Below, one piece after another: positions 25,483 through 33,156 of a stretch of 64,000 nt of DNA. The DNA comes from Streptomyces sp. NBC_00239 (lineage in GTDB: Bacteria; Actinomycetota; Actinomycetes; Streptomycetales; Streptomycetaceae). The notes beneath the pieces were generated by a model that was not told the DNA's origin, did no database searches, and saw only the letters and a list, made by a program, of their open reading frames with translations. The position numbers and the translations under genes are program-made. The stretch covers positions 1-64,000 of the forward strand of contig NZ_CP108098.1 of assembly GCF_036194065.1 (NCBI RefSeq), given 5' to 3'. Numbering within the stretch: position 1 is the stretch's first letter; the number at the start of each line of letters is the position of its first letter.

Positions 25483-25556
25483 CTTGCCGCTGCTGCGCTT
25501 TTCAGGCCGGTCATTCGTACGGCGGTGCACCCGGGCGACGGCTGGTCACCCAAGCC
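25483..25556. repeat. shared upstream block, copy 5
   Basis: Diverged copy of the block beside cassette copy 14. The TTGCCGCTGCTGCGC start and the GTCACC end are kept. Confidence 0.55.
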
Positions 25557-25630
25557 GTGCCTTCCGGATCAGGCACCTGGGAACCGGTTCCGGACACCGG
25601 CCTGTCAGTGCCCTTTGGCAGCATGACCCC

Positions 25631-26284
25631 ATGAGCAAGGTAGTGAACTACAGCATGGCGAACCGCGGCGCGGTCCTGCGCTTCGCGCCCGCCCTGGACC
25701 TGAGCGCCGACGAATCACGACGCCTGGACAACATGCGCGTCAGCGCGAAGGCACGTCAGCACAGCCTCGACTACCAGGGCGTGGACTGGGGGTTGTCGGT
25801 CCCGGACGCTCTGGAGGAGCTGGTCTCCGGCCGGGCCGGCTCCTCCGCCGATTACGCCGGTTGCGCCTACTACGCGGCCCTCCAGATCATCATCGACCAC
25901 AACGCGAGTGACAGTTCGACCCTGGCGAGCTACAGCAGCCCCGTCACCTACTTCTCCGCCCTGGACGACGCCCTGAGCTCGGCAGGCGTCCCGGCCGATC
26001 TGCTGCCCTACCAGTACGTTTTCAGCGGCCCGCCCGCAGAGATCGGGTTCCGCATACCCCGTCCCCTGGAGGGCTCACCGGAGATCGGCTGCTGGCCCCT
26101 CGCGAAGGCCGGCCCCGCGGCGGAGGCCTACCGCGCGGTGCTGGACCGCGTCGACGCCGACCTCCGGTACGACCTCGGGGAGCTCATCGAGGCCCTCGAC
26201 AGCTGGGCCTCGGAATGGAACAAGGGCGAGGGCGCCTGGTGGTGGGCCGAGGACGGCTCGATCTTCTTCTCGATCACCGGCTGA
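25631..26284 (+). CDS. hypothetical protein (DUF7691-like)
   Basis: 217 residues from an ATG at 25631. One of only two plus-strand genes in the left 42 kb. Reads as a soluble protein with GVDWGLSVPDALEELVSGR (about 50-68), YAGCAYYAALQIIIDHNA and an aromatic GAWWWAEDGSIFFSI at the C-terminus. It resembles an uncharacterised Streptomyces family (I think DUF7691). No clear ribosome site precedes the start, so the message may be leaderless or start at 25623. Confidence 0.6.
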   Translation: MSKVVNYSMANRGAVLRFAPALDLSADESRRLDNMRVSAKARQHSLDYQGVDWGLSVPDALEELVSGRAGSSADYAGCAYYAALQIIIDHNASDSSTLASYSSPVTYFSALDDALSSAGVPADLLPYQYVFSGPPAEIGFRIPRPLEGSPEIGCWPLAKAGPAAEAYRAVLDRVDADLRYDLGELIEALDSWASEWNKGEGAWWWAEDGSIFFSITG

Positions 26285-26547
26285 CCCACTGCCCGGGAAC
26301 CTGCCGCTGTCCGCCGCCGGCGTGAGCGTCCTCGAGGTCGCCGCCGCCCCCAGCCCAGACGTACGGGCTCCACATGGGCGGCGGCGATCACGAGGAAAGC
26401 GCCCTCACGACGGACGCCGTCGGCCGGGGCCGCGAAGCGGCCCGCGCGTTTCCGGCCACCGAAGTTGACGCCTGTAGAGGCCGGGATCGACTGGGCCGGC
26501 AAGGGGTAACCTGCTGCAAAAGGGTGAGCCTAGGGGGTCGACTGCAC

Positions 26548-26994
26548 GTGTTCGGACGACACAAACGGCGCAGGGCCGAGGCGGCCCGACGGCACGCCGA
26601 GGCGGCAATGATCGACGATCTGCGCGCGGCAGCCCTCCGTGCGATTCACCTCTTGGAGCAGCCAGACGGCGGCCGCGGCAATGAGGATATGAACCCCCAC
26701 ACCAGGGATGTCTCGGCGTACAGCCTTGCCTCCATGCTCACCTTCGGCCGAACCCGCGATCAGGACAGCACCGCCCACCTCGTTCACATGGTGTTCGGAG
26801 GGAAGCCGGAGCGCATCGAGTCCCGCCGCAGATGGGTGGCATGGGAGCTGGACCGACTCGGCTACGCAGAGGCATCCCGCCTGCTGTCCGACATGACGCG
26901 GGACGAGTCGCTGCCGTACATGCAGCGCGGCCTCCCTCTGACCCGCATCGACCGTCCTGCCGACAGCAACCTGCTTCGCCAAACCCCTCGCTGA
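26548..26994 (+). CDS. hypothetical protein
   Basis: 148 residues from a GTG at 26548, after AGGGGG. A strongly basic N-terminus (FGRHKRRRAEAARRHAE) leads into helices (DDLRAAALRAIHLLEQ) and a segment with SLASMLTFGRTRDQD. No family is recognised. Not linked to a cassette. Confidence 0.5.
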   Translation: MFGRHKRRRAEAARRHAEAAMIDDLRAAALRAIHLLEQPDGGRGNEDMNPHTRDVSAYSLASMLTFGRTRDQDSTAHLVHMVFGGKPERIESRRRWVAWELDRLGYAEASRLLSDMTRDESLPYMQRGLPLTRIDRPADSNLLRQTPR

Positions 26995-27135
26995 GACCGC
27001 AGCGCCGGGGTAGCCGCACCTAGCGCCAGACCAGAGTCAGCTTCGGGTGAGGCCCATAACGGCTGGGTATGCCACCTTCGCCCCCGCCCTCCCCCCTGTC
27101 CCGTCGGGTGGGCGGCGAGACAGGGAAGACCTGGC

Positions 27136-28179
27136 CTAGGCCGCTGTAGCCAAGCCGCGCCGCGCCAGGTAGTCACGCGTGACGGCCTTGCCCACGAACC
27201 GGGACATGGCGGTGCCGTGCGGCGGCCGGACCAGGGGGCTCTCCGCCTCCAGCGCGGCCGCGCGGGCGATGATCTCGCGCATCGACAGCTTGGCCTTGAA
27301 GTCGCGCTCTACGGAGGTCTCCATGGCGGCGTACTCAGCGGCCTTGTCGGGGCGGCGCCGTGCGGCGATCACAAGGTCGGACTCGCATCCGAGCACACAG
27401 AATGAACATGACAAGCGGCTCATGCCCCAGTCGTACGCTTCGTGGTACGGCAGGCCGGACCGGGCGATCTCGGCCCAAACGGCCCTGTCGCTCCAGTGAT
27501 GGATCGGTCTCCATGTGGTGATGTGGCGCTTGCCGTTGCTCGCCGGGCGGTCGATCTCGACGGGGGCGAGCTTCTGCCGATGGGGGCTCTCGGCGGCTCG
27601 CTGGCCCAGGCAGTTCAGGATGCGTACGGGGCGGTGCAGATGCCTGCTCTCCTCCGTCAGCCTTGTCATGAGCCTGCGAATCGGGCCGCGCTTCAGGTCG
27701 GAGGTGCACCATCTGGCTGAGGCTGATGGCCAGGCCGGCGCGACGGGCTTCCCCTCGGCGAGGGCCTTCGCTTTGAGCTTGGCGTACCGGGCGGCGACAC
27801 GGGCGAGGAGATCGCCCTGAGCCTGCACGATCTCGAAGCGGGGCACGTTCAGCATGAACGCCTGCTCACGGGCCAGGCTCGCGGTGTCCTCCCACTCGAT
27901 GTCCGAGAGATCCGCATGGACAACGACGACCTTGTGAAGAGCGCCCGCGGCGGCGGCGAGAGAGACCACGTGCGACTTCATCGCCTGGCTGTCCTTGCCG
28001 CCGCTGGAGTTCAGCAGCACCCAGTCGGCATCGGTGATCAGGCGTACCGGATCGGTGGTCGACGGCGCGTAGGGGACGGAGGGGTGGATGCGGCGCTCGC
28101 GCTTGGGCGGCGGGCTGTCGTCGTCGCAGAACAGGCTGAGCTGGTGGGTGTCGGTGGGGATCGGGGTCAGGAGAGGCAA
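27136..28179 (-). CDS. PAPS-reductase-like PP-loop enzyme with QLSLF motif
   Basis: 347 residues from a TTG at 28179, eight bases after AAGGGAC. The PP-loop SSGGKDSQA lies at about 58-66, and LSCSFCVLGCES supplies a Cys cluster further on. The family activates a substrate by adenylation for sulfur or nucleotide chemistry. In phages and plasmids such proteins are often linked to DNA modification. The N-terminus contains THQLSLF (QLSLF at about 13-17), an exact match to the beta-clamp consensus. It is the third gene of a run with the cytosine methyltransferase and the DpdA-like gene, and a promoterless leader (28201-28245) precedes it. Confidence 0.65.
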   Translation of the reverse strand: MPLLTPIPTDTHQLSLFCDDDSPPPKRERRIHPSVPYAPSTTDPVRLITDADWVLLNSSGGKDSQAMKSHVVSLAAAAGALHKVVVVHADLSDIEWEDTASLAREQAFMLNVPRFEIVQAQGDLLARVAARYAKLKAKALAEGKPVAPAWPSASARWCTSDLKRGPIRRLMTRLTEESRHLHRPVRILNCLGQRAAESPHRQKLAPVEIDRPASNGKRHITTWRPIHHWSDRAVWAEIARSGLPYHEAYDWGMSRLSCSFCVLGCESDLVIAARRRPDKAAEYAAMETSVERDFKAKLSMREIIARAAALEAESPLVRPPHGTAMSRFVGKAVTRDYLARRGLATAA

Positions 28180-28200
28180 ACGGGAGTCCCTTCGTGAGGT

Positions 28201-28245
28201 GGGTGTGCGTGTGGCGCCGTGCCGGGGGCCACCCCGGACACGGGC
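28201..28245 (-). promoter_or_regulatory. promoterless leader hairpin
   Basis: CCGTGTCCGGGG pairs with CCCCCGGCACGG around TGG, followed by CCACACGCACACC, with no cassette -10. The hairpin survives with an entirely different stem sequence inside an operon. Confidence 0.6.
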
Positions 28246-28247
28246 TG

Positions 28248-29177
28248 TTACAGCGGCGGATGGAGGGAGGTCTGGTGCCACGCGGGCAGAGACCGCAGCA
28301 TCCGGTTGCGCCACGCGAGGGCGTAGCGGTGGCAGTTCGAACATGCCTTGTGGCTGCATCCGGGCATCGGGTCCTGGTGGCGCGCGCTGAAGCTCCACGC
28401 CAGGGAGTCCGAGGAGTACAGAAGGTGGTGCGCTGCGCGCAGTCCCTGGACCTTGAACCCGAAGCCGTGGAGGCGGATGCCGAGCCCGTGCAGCGTCTCG
28501 ACGATGCGGACGGCTTCCCGGGTGCTCTGGCGCCGGCAGATGGAACCGAGCCCGACTCGGGGTTCCGCGGTGAGGTCGATGCCCATGGCGTCGTACATGT
28601 CGACGCAGCGCAGATAGTCGTCCAGCGTCCAGCCCTGGATCACCGGCATCCAGGGCAGTGTGTCGTCCCGCCACAGGAGGTTGATGTAGCTGGCTACGGT
28701 GCGGGCCTGGTGGTCGTAGAGGGTCAGGCCGGTCCTGGCCAGGATGTGCGGCTCACACATCCAGTCCTGGATGCTGGCGTATTCGAGCTGGGATATCTCG
28801 TCCTGGTAGCGGCGGACCGCGGCAGCGTATTCGGAGGTCGATACGGTCCAGGTCCCCCTCAGGTAGAGCTCTGAGTAGGCGCCGGAGTCCAGCAGCCAGG
28901 GTGTGACGGCGCGGGGGAGGGTGCGCCGGTGGACCAGGCGGCGGTGGGAGATGCACAGCGGGACGGGGCGGAAGCCGCCGAACTCGGCTCGGGCGAGCCA
29001 TGACGGGTGGTGTGTGCCCAGGTAGCTGTCGCGCTCGACGTCGTCGTAGTCGTCGTGCCGTGGGCGGCCGGGATCGCCGGGGGTGGCGCGCGACCGTCGG
29101 CGGGCCCGCTGTACTTCTTGGTCGGCGGCAGAGCCGGGGAGGTCGAAAAGTCCGGGCGTGGTCTGCGCGGTCGACAG
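28248..29177 (-). CDS. DpdA-like DNA 7-deazaguanine transglycosylase
   Basis: 309 residues, with an AAGGAGG eight bases before a CTG at 29177. The first ATG is residue 140 (28760), and starting there would remove the conserved front half. DSGAYSEL (about 97-104) and PRVGLGSICRRQ (about 207-218) are signatures of DpdA and related tRNA-guanine transglycosylases, and GCSHKACSNCH near 273-283 is a probable zinc site. DpdA swaps guanine in DNA for 7-deazaguanine bases in the dpd system. No preQ0-synthesis genes are in the window, so substrate would come from the host. Other TGT-like functions are possible. Confidence 0.6.
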   Translation of the reverse strand: MSTAQTTPGLFDLPGSAADQEVQRARRRSRATPGDPGRPRHDDYDDVERDSYLGTHHPSWLARAEFGGFRPVPLCISHRRLVHRRTLPRAVTPWLLDSGAYSELYLRGTWTVSTSEYAAAVRRYQDEISQLEYASIQDWMCEPHILARTGLTLYDHQARTVASYINLLWRDDTLPWMPVIQGWTLDDYLRCVDMYDAMGIDLTAEPRVGLGSICRRQSTREAVRIVETLHGLGIRLHGFGFKVQGLRAAHHLLYSSDSLAWSFSARHQDPMPGCSHKACSNCHRYALAWRNRMLRSLPAWHQTSLHPPL

Positions 29178-29256
29178 GCGAGGATCCTCCTTGCATACAG
29201 ACCGGGCCCGTACGGCGTCCGCCGTACGGGCCCGGTTCGGGCGGGGAATGGGGTGG

Positions 29257-30456
29257 TCAGAGCACGGGGGCCAGGCGCGTGGCGAGCCAGCGTGCGGATG
29301 TCACGGGGAACGCGTTGCCGATCAGCCGGTTGACCTCGGTGGCGTTTCCGGCGAACTGGTGGTGGTCGGGGAAGCCTTGTCCTCGCGCCTTCTCGCGGTT
29401 CGTGAGCATGCGCACGCGCGTGTCGTCCACGGTGGCGCCCGGCTCGACGTACATGTGGTGGTTTCCAGCTGCGGTGAAGGCGGGGGCGGGCTCGTCCAGG
29501 CTCACCACCGTGGCGTTGCGCCGGTGGATGACGAGGAACGGCTTGTCGCCGAACCGTTCCAGGCCGACGGCGATCTTGCGCCGTGTCTCGTCCGCGTACG
29601 GCTTGAAGTTCTTGCCGGGCCTGCCCTGGTGGACATAGCGCATGGGGAGGGTTCGGTCGATGAGGTCCCCGACCGGCCTGGTCAGGGGGGTGACCTCCTG
29701 GTGCCCGCAGCGTCGACGGGGGCAGATGTACCGGTACTGCTGTCCGTAGGTTCCTATCTTGCGCATGCGCGGCTTCACCCACTGCTGCACCCCGCGGACC
29801 TCGCCGCACACTGGGCAGACGGCACGGGGGCGCGGCCTCAAGTCCGGAACGGGCTGCCCCTTGCGGGTGAACGCGAACGCGATGCGGTGGCGGTGCTGGG
29901 CCACGGGGTCGAATCCGTCTCCGTCCAGGTGCGCGGCGTCGAAGCTGGCCAGGGTGACGTTCATGCCCAGGGTGTCCCAGCAGCGCAGCCAATCGCGGAA
30001 GAGGCGCCACCGGGTGGCGAAGCCGGGGACGTTCTCACCGCACACCACGTCGTAGTTGTTGCACTCCATGGCGCGGATCAGGTCCCAGGCGCTCAGCCGG
30101 GTCTGGGCCCAGTCCTTGGGAGAGGTCTGCTCGTCCCCGTCGGCGACCTCCTCCTCCGTGGTTTGGAGGGCATCGTCAAGGGTGGCCAGGCGCGGGGCGC
30201 TGTTGCCTCCGGCCGGGGCAACTTCGGTGCAGATCGGGGAGCCCACGAGCGTTCGAGCCTTGGGCAGGGTTCGCATGTCGAGGTTGTGGACGTCGCAGTG
30301 GCGGCGGCGTACGCCGGGGAAGTTGAGCCGGACGGTGTCCATGGCGGGTCGGGCGTGGTTGGCGGCGAAGCGGGGAGTGAATCCGGCGGCTTCGAACCCG
30401 GCGAGATCCCCGCAGCCGCCGGCAAAGAGGTGAACGCTGGACAGGTCAGGGCTCAT
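29257..30456 (-). CDS. cytosine-C5 DNA methyltransferase, variant motif IV
   Basis: 399 residues from an ATG at 30456, six bases after AAGGAG, behind cassette copy 15. Motif I is HLFAGGCGDLAGFEAAGF (from 9), motif VI is CGENVPGF (ENV about 141-143), motif VIII is QHRHRIAF (about 187-194), motif X is GNAFPVTSARWL near 383. Motif IV reads GSPICTEV (about 72-79) rather than PCQ, so the nucleophile would be Cys76. The target-recognition region carries a four-Cys zinc ribbon (CPVCG and CPRRRCG, about 214-251). No cognate nuclease is present. Confidence 0.75.
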   Translation of the reverse strand: MSPDLSSVHLFAGGCGDLAGFEAAGFTPRFAANHARPAMDTVRLNFPGVRRRHCDVHNLDMRTLPKARTLVGSPICTEVAPAGGNSAPRLATLDDALQTTEEEVADGDEQTSPKDWAQTRLSAWDLIRAMECNNYDVVCGENVPGFATRWRLFRDWLRCWDTLGMNVTLASFDAAHLDGDGFDPVAQHRHRIAFAFTRKGQPVPDLRPRPRAVCPVCGEVRGVQQWVKPRMRKIGTYGQQYRYICPRRRCGHQEVTPLTRPVGDLIDRTLPMRYVHQGRPGKNFKPYADETRRKIAVGLERFGDKPFLVIHRRNATVVSLDEPAPAFTAAGNHHMYVEPGATVDDTRVRMLTNREKARGQGFPDHHQFAGNATEVNRLIGNAFPVTSARWLATRLAPVL

Positions 30457-30474
30457 GGACGCTCCTTCGGTCGG

Positions 30475-30552
30475 GGTGCGTGTGCGGTGCGGGCCGGGGA
30501 GCCACCCCGTTCCGACATAGAGAATTCTACCACTCTCAGCCCCCTACGCGAA
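30475..30552 (-). promoter_or_regulatory. promoter-leader cassette, copy 15
   Basis: TAGAAT -10 at 30524-30529, spacer CTCTATGTCGG, hairpin core CGGGGTGGCTCCCCGG and a CGCACACGCACCCC tail. Drives the methyltransferase, and probably the DpdA-like and PP-loop genes after it. Confidence 0.7.
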
Positions 30553-30553
30553 G

Positions 30554-30580
30554 GCGCCCTCCGCTCGATCCGGAGGGCGC
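30554..30580 (-). terminator. GC hairpin terminator
   Basis: A 10-bp perfect stem (GCGCCCTCCG and complement) lies after the stop of the 30610-31245 gene, immediately upstream of cassette copy 15. Confidence 0.6.
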
Positions 30581-30609
30581 GCGTCGCCTTCCCCGGACCG
30601 CGCGCTCGA

Positions 30610-31245
30610 TCAGTCGGCCGTCAGGCTGGCGCGGGCGGTGGACGCGGCGGTCAAGGCCGCATCGAGATACAGCCCCTTCAGTAGGCGGGAGTTCAGACCC
30701 TGCTCCTGGCGCCATCGCCACGCCAGCGCGATGCGACCGGCCGACGAGATCCACACCCGGTTCGAGTTCGGGAGCTCGGAGACCCATCCCCTGGCCAGGA
30801 GGATGGAGGTCTGGGTCCTGGGGATGCGGCAGAGGCCTACTTCGATCGCCTGCACGAAGCCGTCGTCGTCGCGGACCGCGCGGGCGTCCTTCTCGTACTG
30901 GTCGATCAGCTTCAGGTCTTCGTGCTGACGGTCGGTGAGCCTCTTCGGATGGATGACGAGATCGAGCCGTCGGAACCGGGTGGCCGGCGTCGCGGGGTGG
31001 GCGCCGGATACCCGGCGGGTTGCGGAGATGGACAGGGCTCCGTACGAAAGGACGTGCACGGGCCGGTTCCCGGCAGCGGCACGGCTGAGCATCAGGTCGG
31101 CCTCACAGCCAGTCAGGTACCCGGTCTCGTACGTGCCGTCGCCGAGAACAATCTCCTTGAACGCGGCGCCCACATAGCCGCGGGGGGCGTAGGGGCGCGG
31201 GGTCAACACGTGGGTGCGGTAGAAGCGGGTCAGCGGGTGGGGCAT
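30610..31245 (-). CDS. hypothetical protein
   Basis: 211 residues from an ATG at 31245 behind AAAGGC. The sequence (FRRLDLVIHPKRLTDRQHED, then QTSILLARGWVSEL) suggests a soluble helical protein. No family is recognised. Confidence 0.6.
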   Translation of the reverse strand: MPHPLTRFYRTHVLTPRPYAPRGYVGAAFKEIVLGDGTYETGYLTGCEADLMLSRAAAGNRPVHVLSYGALSISATRRVSGAHPATPATRFRRLDLVIHPKRLTDRQHEDLKLIDQYEKDARAVRDDDGFVQAIEVGLCRIPRTQTSILLARGWVSELPNSNRVWISSAGRIALAWRWRQEQGLNSRLLKGLYLDAALTAASTARASLTAD

Positions 31246-31276
31246 GGAACGCCTTTCATGGGGCGGGAGCGGGCGG

Positions 31277-31322
31277 CGCCCGGCATCGCCGCGCCCGTCG
31301 ACGGGCGCGGCGATGCCGGGCG
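31277..31322 (-). terminator. 22-bp perfect hairpin terminator
   Basis: CGCCCGGCATCGCCGCGCCC continues to a 22-bp arm with an exact complement and a two-base loop, five bases after the stop of the GGDEF gene. The longest perfect stem seen in the window. Confidence 0.7.
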
Positions 31323-31327
31323 GGGTC

Positions 31328-31954
31328 TCAGCGGCGGCCGGGCCGCCCCTTGTCGCGGTACATGCGGCGGTCGGCCCTGCTCATCGCCGCGGAGAGGGCC
31401 TCGGGGGTGTTGCCGGGCACGGTGGCCACGCCGATGGCAGCCGCGACCGACAGGCGGGCACCGCCATGGGAGACCGGGTTGTGGAGCTGGTCCCGGAGGT
31501 TCGAGATGGCCACGGCCAGATGGGGCTCGTCCCGGATGACGGCCACGAACTCGTCCCCTCCCAGCCGGCCCGCGTACCCACGGCCGTCCGTCCAGGACCG
31601 CAGGCGCGCGCCGGTGGCCGCGAGGACGGCGTCACCGGCGGCGTGACCGTACGCGTCGTTGACGGGCTTGAAGTCGTTGAGGTCGATGAGCAGCACGACG
31701 GCGGCGCCGGAGGTGCAGACCTCCTCGGCCAGGGCGTTCCATGCGGCCCGGGTCGGGAGCTGGGTGACCGGGCAGGTTCGTGCCTCGGTGAGCTGCTCGG
31801 CCAGGGTCTCGACCTGCGTGAGGAGCATTTCGGTGAGCTGGGTGAGCTGGGCCAGGACTCCGAGGCTGGGCGCTCCGCTTTCGATCTCGGTGCGCGCCGC
31901 GAGGAGAGCGGACGCCGGGTCGATGACGGCGCGTACGGCGGTGGAGGTAGTCAT
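31328..31954 (-). CDS. GGDEF-domain protein (diguanylate cyclase)
   Basis: 208 residues from an ATG at 31954 behind cassette copy 16. A short helical N-terminal region (about 10-60) leads to a GGDEF domain: LLIDLNDFKPVNDAYGH (about 88-104) and the active-site GGDEF at 132-136, all intact. No I-site RxxD is at the usual spacing, and there are no membrane, PAS or EAL segments. If active it would make c-di-GMP, which controls the developmental switch in Streptomyces. Confidence 0.75.
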   Translation of the reverse strand: MTTSTAVRAVIDPASALLAARTEIESGAPSLGVLAQLTQLTEMLLTQVETLAEQLTEARTCPVTQLPTRAAWNALAEEVCTSGAAVVLLIDLNDFKPVNDAYGHAAGDAVLAATGARLRSWTDGRGYAGRLGGDEFVAVIRDEPHLAVAISNLRDQLHNPVSHGGARLSVAAAIGVATVPGNTPEALSAAMSRADRRMYRDKGRPGRR

Positions 31955-31970
31955 AGGAGGCTCCTTCGTC

Positions 31971-32045
31971 GGTGTACGTGTGAGCCGAAGCGGGGGGCCA
32001 CCCCGTTCCGACAAGAAAAACTTTACCACTTTCAATCCTCATTGA
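31971..32045 (-). promoter_or_regulatory. promoter-leader cassette, copy 16
   Basis: TAAAGT -10 at 32020-32025, spacer TTTTTCTTGTCGG, hairpin core CGGGGTGGCCCCCCG and tail TCACACGTACACC. Confidence 0.7.
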
Positions 32046-32058
32046 CGAGCGAGGGTCG

Positions 32059-32448
32059 TCAGGCTTCCATGCCCTCCAGAAAGAGCGACAACTGACTGGC
32101 GACCTCGGTCGAGGGCGCGGGCTCCGGTTCCGTCGGCGTCTGGCGGCGGGAGCCCTCCGGGGGCTCTTGCTGGTCGTCCTCGTCGTCGCCGGACTCACTG
32201 GCGAGCCACTCGCGGCCGTCAGGGCTGGCCTTCCACTCGGCGAGGCGCGCGCGGCCCTCGGCGGTGAGGCGCATGCCGCCGTGCCCGTCTTCGAGCAGGC
32301 CGCCCCAGTGGCAGGCCATGGCGTTGTTCGACACCGCATGGATGGGGTACCGACTCCGGTCATAGCGAAGACGCCCGGCCTCTGCGGCCAGCAACGACGG
32401 CAGGTGATACCAGGTCAACTTGTCGATGGGCATGATCGGGTACGTCAT
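32059..32448 (-). CDS. hypothetical protein with C-terminal QLSLF
   Basis: 129 residues from an ATG at 32448. The N-terminal part looks like a small winged-helix-type fold (LLAAEAGRLRYDRSRYPIHAV, then GGLLEDGHGGMRLTAEGRAR). A charged, disordered-looking linker follows and the protein ends SQLSLFLEGMEA. QLSLF is the exact clamp-binding consensus, so a replisome-linked role is possible. No family is recognised. Confidence 0.6.
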   Translation of the reverse strand: MTYPIMPIDKLTWYHLPSLLAAEAGRLRYDRSRYPIHAVSNNAMACHWGGLLEDGHGGMRLTAEGRARLAEWKASPDGREWLASESGDDEDDQQEPPEGSRRQTPTEPEPAPSTEVASQLSLFLEGMEA

Positions 32449-32539
32449 GGGCGGCGCCTTCCTGCTGGGTGAGGGAACGGGTCGGTCCGCAGGCCCCTGG
32501 TAGGGACCCGCGGGCCGTGGCTGTCAGTGGAGTGGCGGA

Positions 32540-33013
32540 CTACCGCCGGAAGATGCGGAGAAGGTCAAGGACCTGACGGCCGGCTGCGGTCGGCTGGTAC
32601 CCGGAGTGGCCGTCGCACTCGATGCAGTAGAACTCCTCTTCCTGAGGGTGTCCGTCCGGCCACTTGGGGGGGTTCTCCTGGTGCATCCGCCAGGCCAGGG
32701 TGGCGACGCGGGCCTTGTCGGCGGTCGGCCCGAGCTTGTCGCGCAGGGGATCGACGACGATGCGGTCCGTGTAGGGCGCCCGCGCGTCAACGATCTCGGG
32801 GTCCTCCTCCCCGTCGCACAGTCCGGCGGCCTTGCGGGCCTCGATGGCGGCCGCCAGGAGCACCCGGCCCTCGTCGGCGTGCTCGGCGTAGGCCGGGTTC
32901 GGCTTTAGCCACTCCCCCTTGCAACAGGAACAGGCCTCGTACAACGGCGGCAGCGGGAGCACTTCGGCTTCGGTCCGGAGCTGGTCAGTGGTGCTGGTCG
33001 TGGTGTCGGTCAT
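32540..33013 (-). CDS. hypothetical protein with two CxxC motifs
   Basis: 157 residues from an ATG at 33013 behind GAAGGGA. CSCCKGEW near residue 28 and CIECDGH near 130 supply two CxxC pairs, likely one zinc site. No family is recognised. Confidence 0.6.
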   Translation of the reverse strand: MTDTTTSTTDQLRTEAEVLPLPPLYEACSCCKGEWLKPNPAYAEHADEGRVLLAAAIEARKAAGLCDGEEDPEIVDARAPYTDRIVVDPLRDKLGPTADKARVATLAWRMHQENPPKWPDGHPQEEEFYCIECDGHSGYQPTAAGRQVLDLLRIFRR

Positions 33014-33113
33014 CAGGTCCCTTCCGGAGGCGACGCAAGACCTGCCGGTCGCGCGTGCACGCTGTGCGGGCCCGGCTGTCCGGACCCCTGGAGCTCGCGG
33101 TGGATGCGCCCAA

Positions 33114-33147
33114 GGCCGGGGCGGCGCGGTCAGGCACCGCCCCGGCC
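33114..33147 (-). terminator. GC hairpin terminator
   Basis: GGCCGGGGCGG and its complement (11 bp) around a 12-base loop lie after the stop of the 33157-33648 gene. Confidence 0.55.
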
Positions 33148-33156
33148 GGGACTGGG

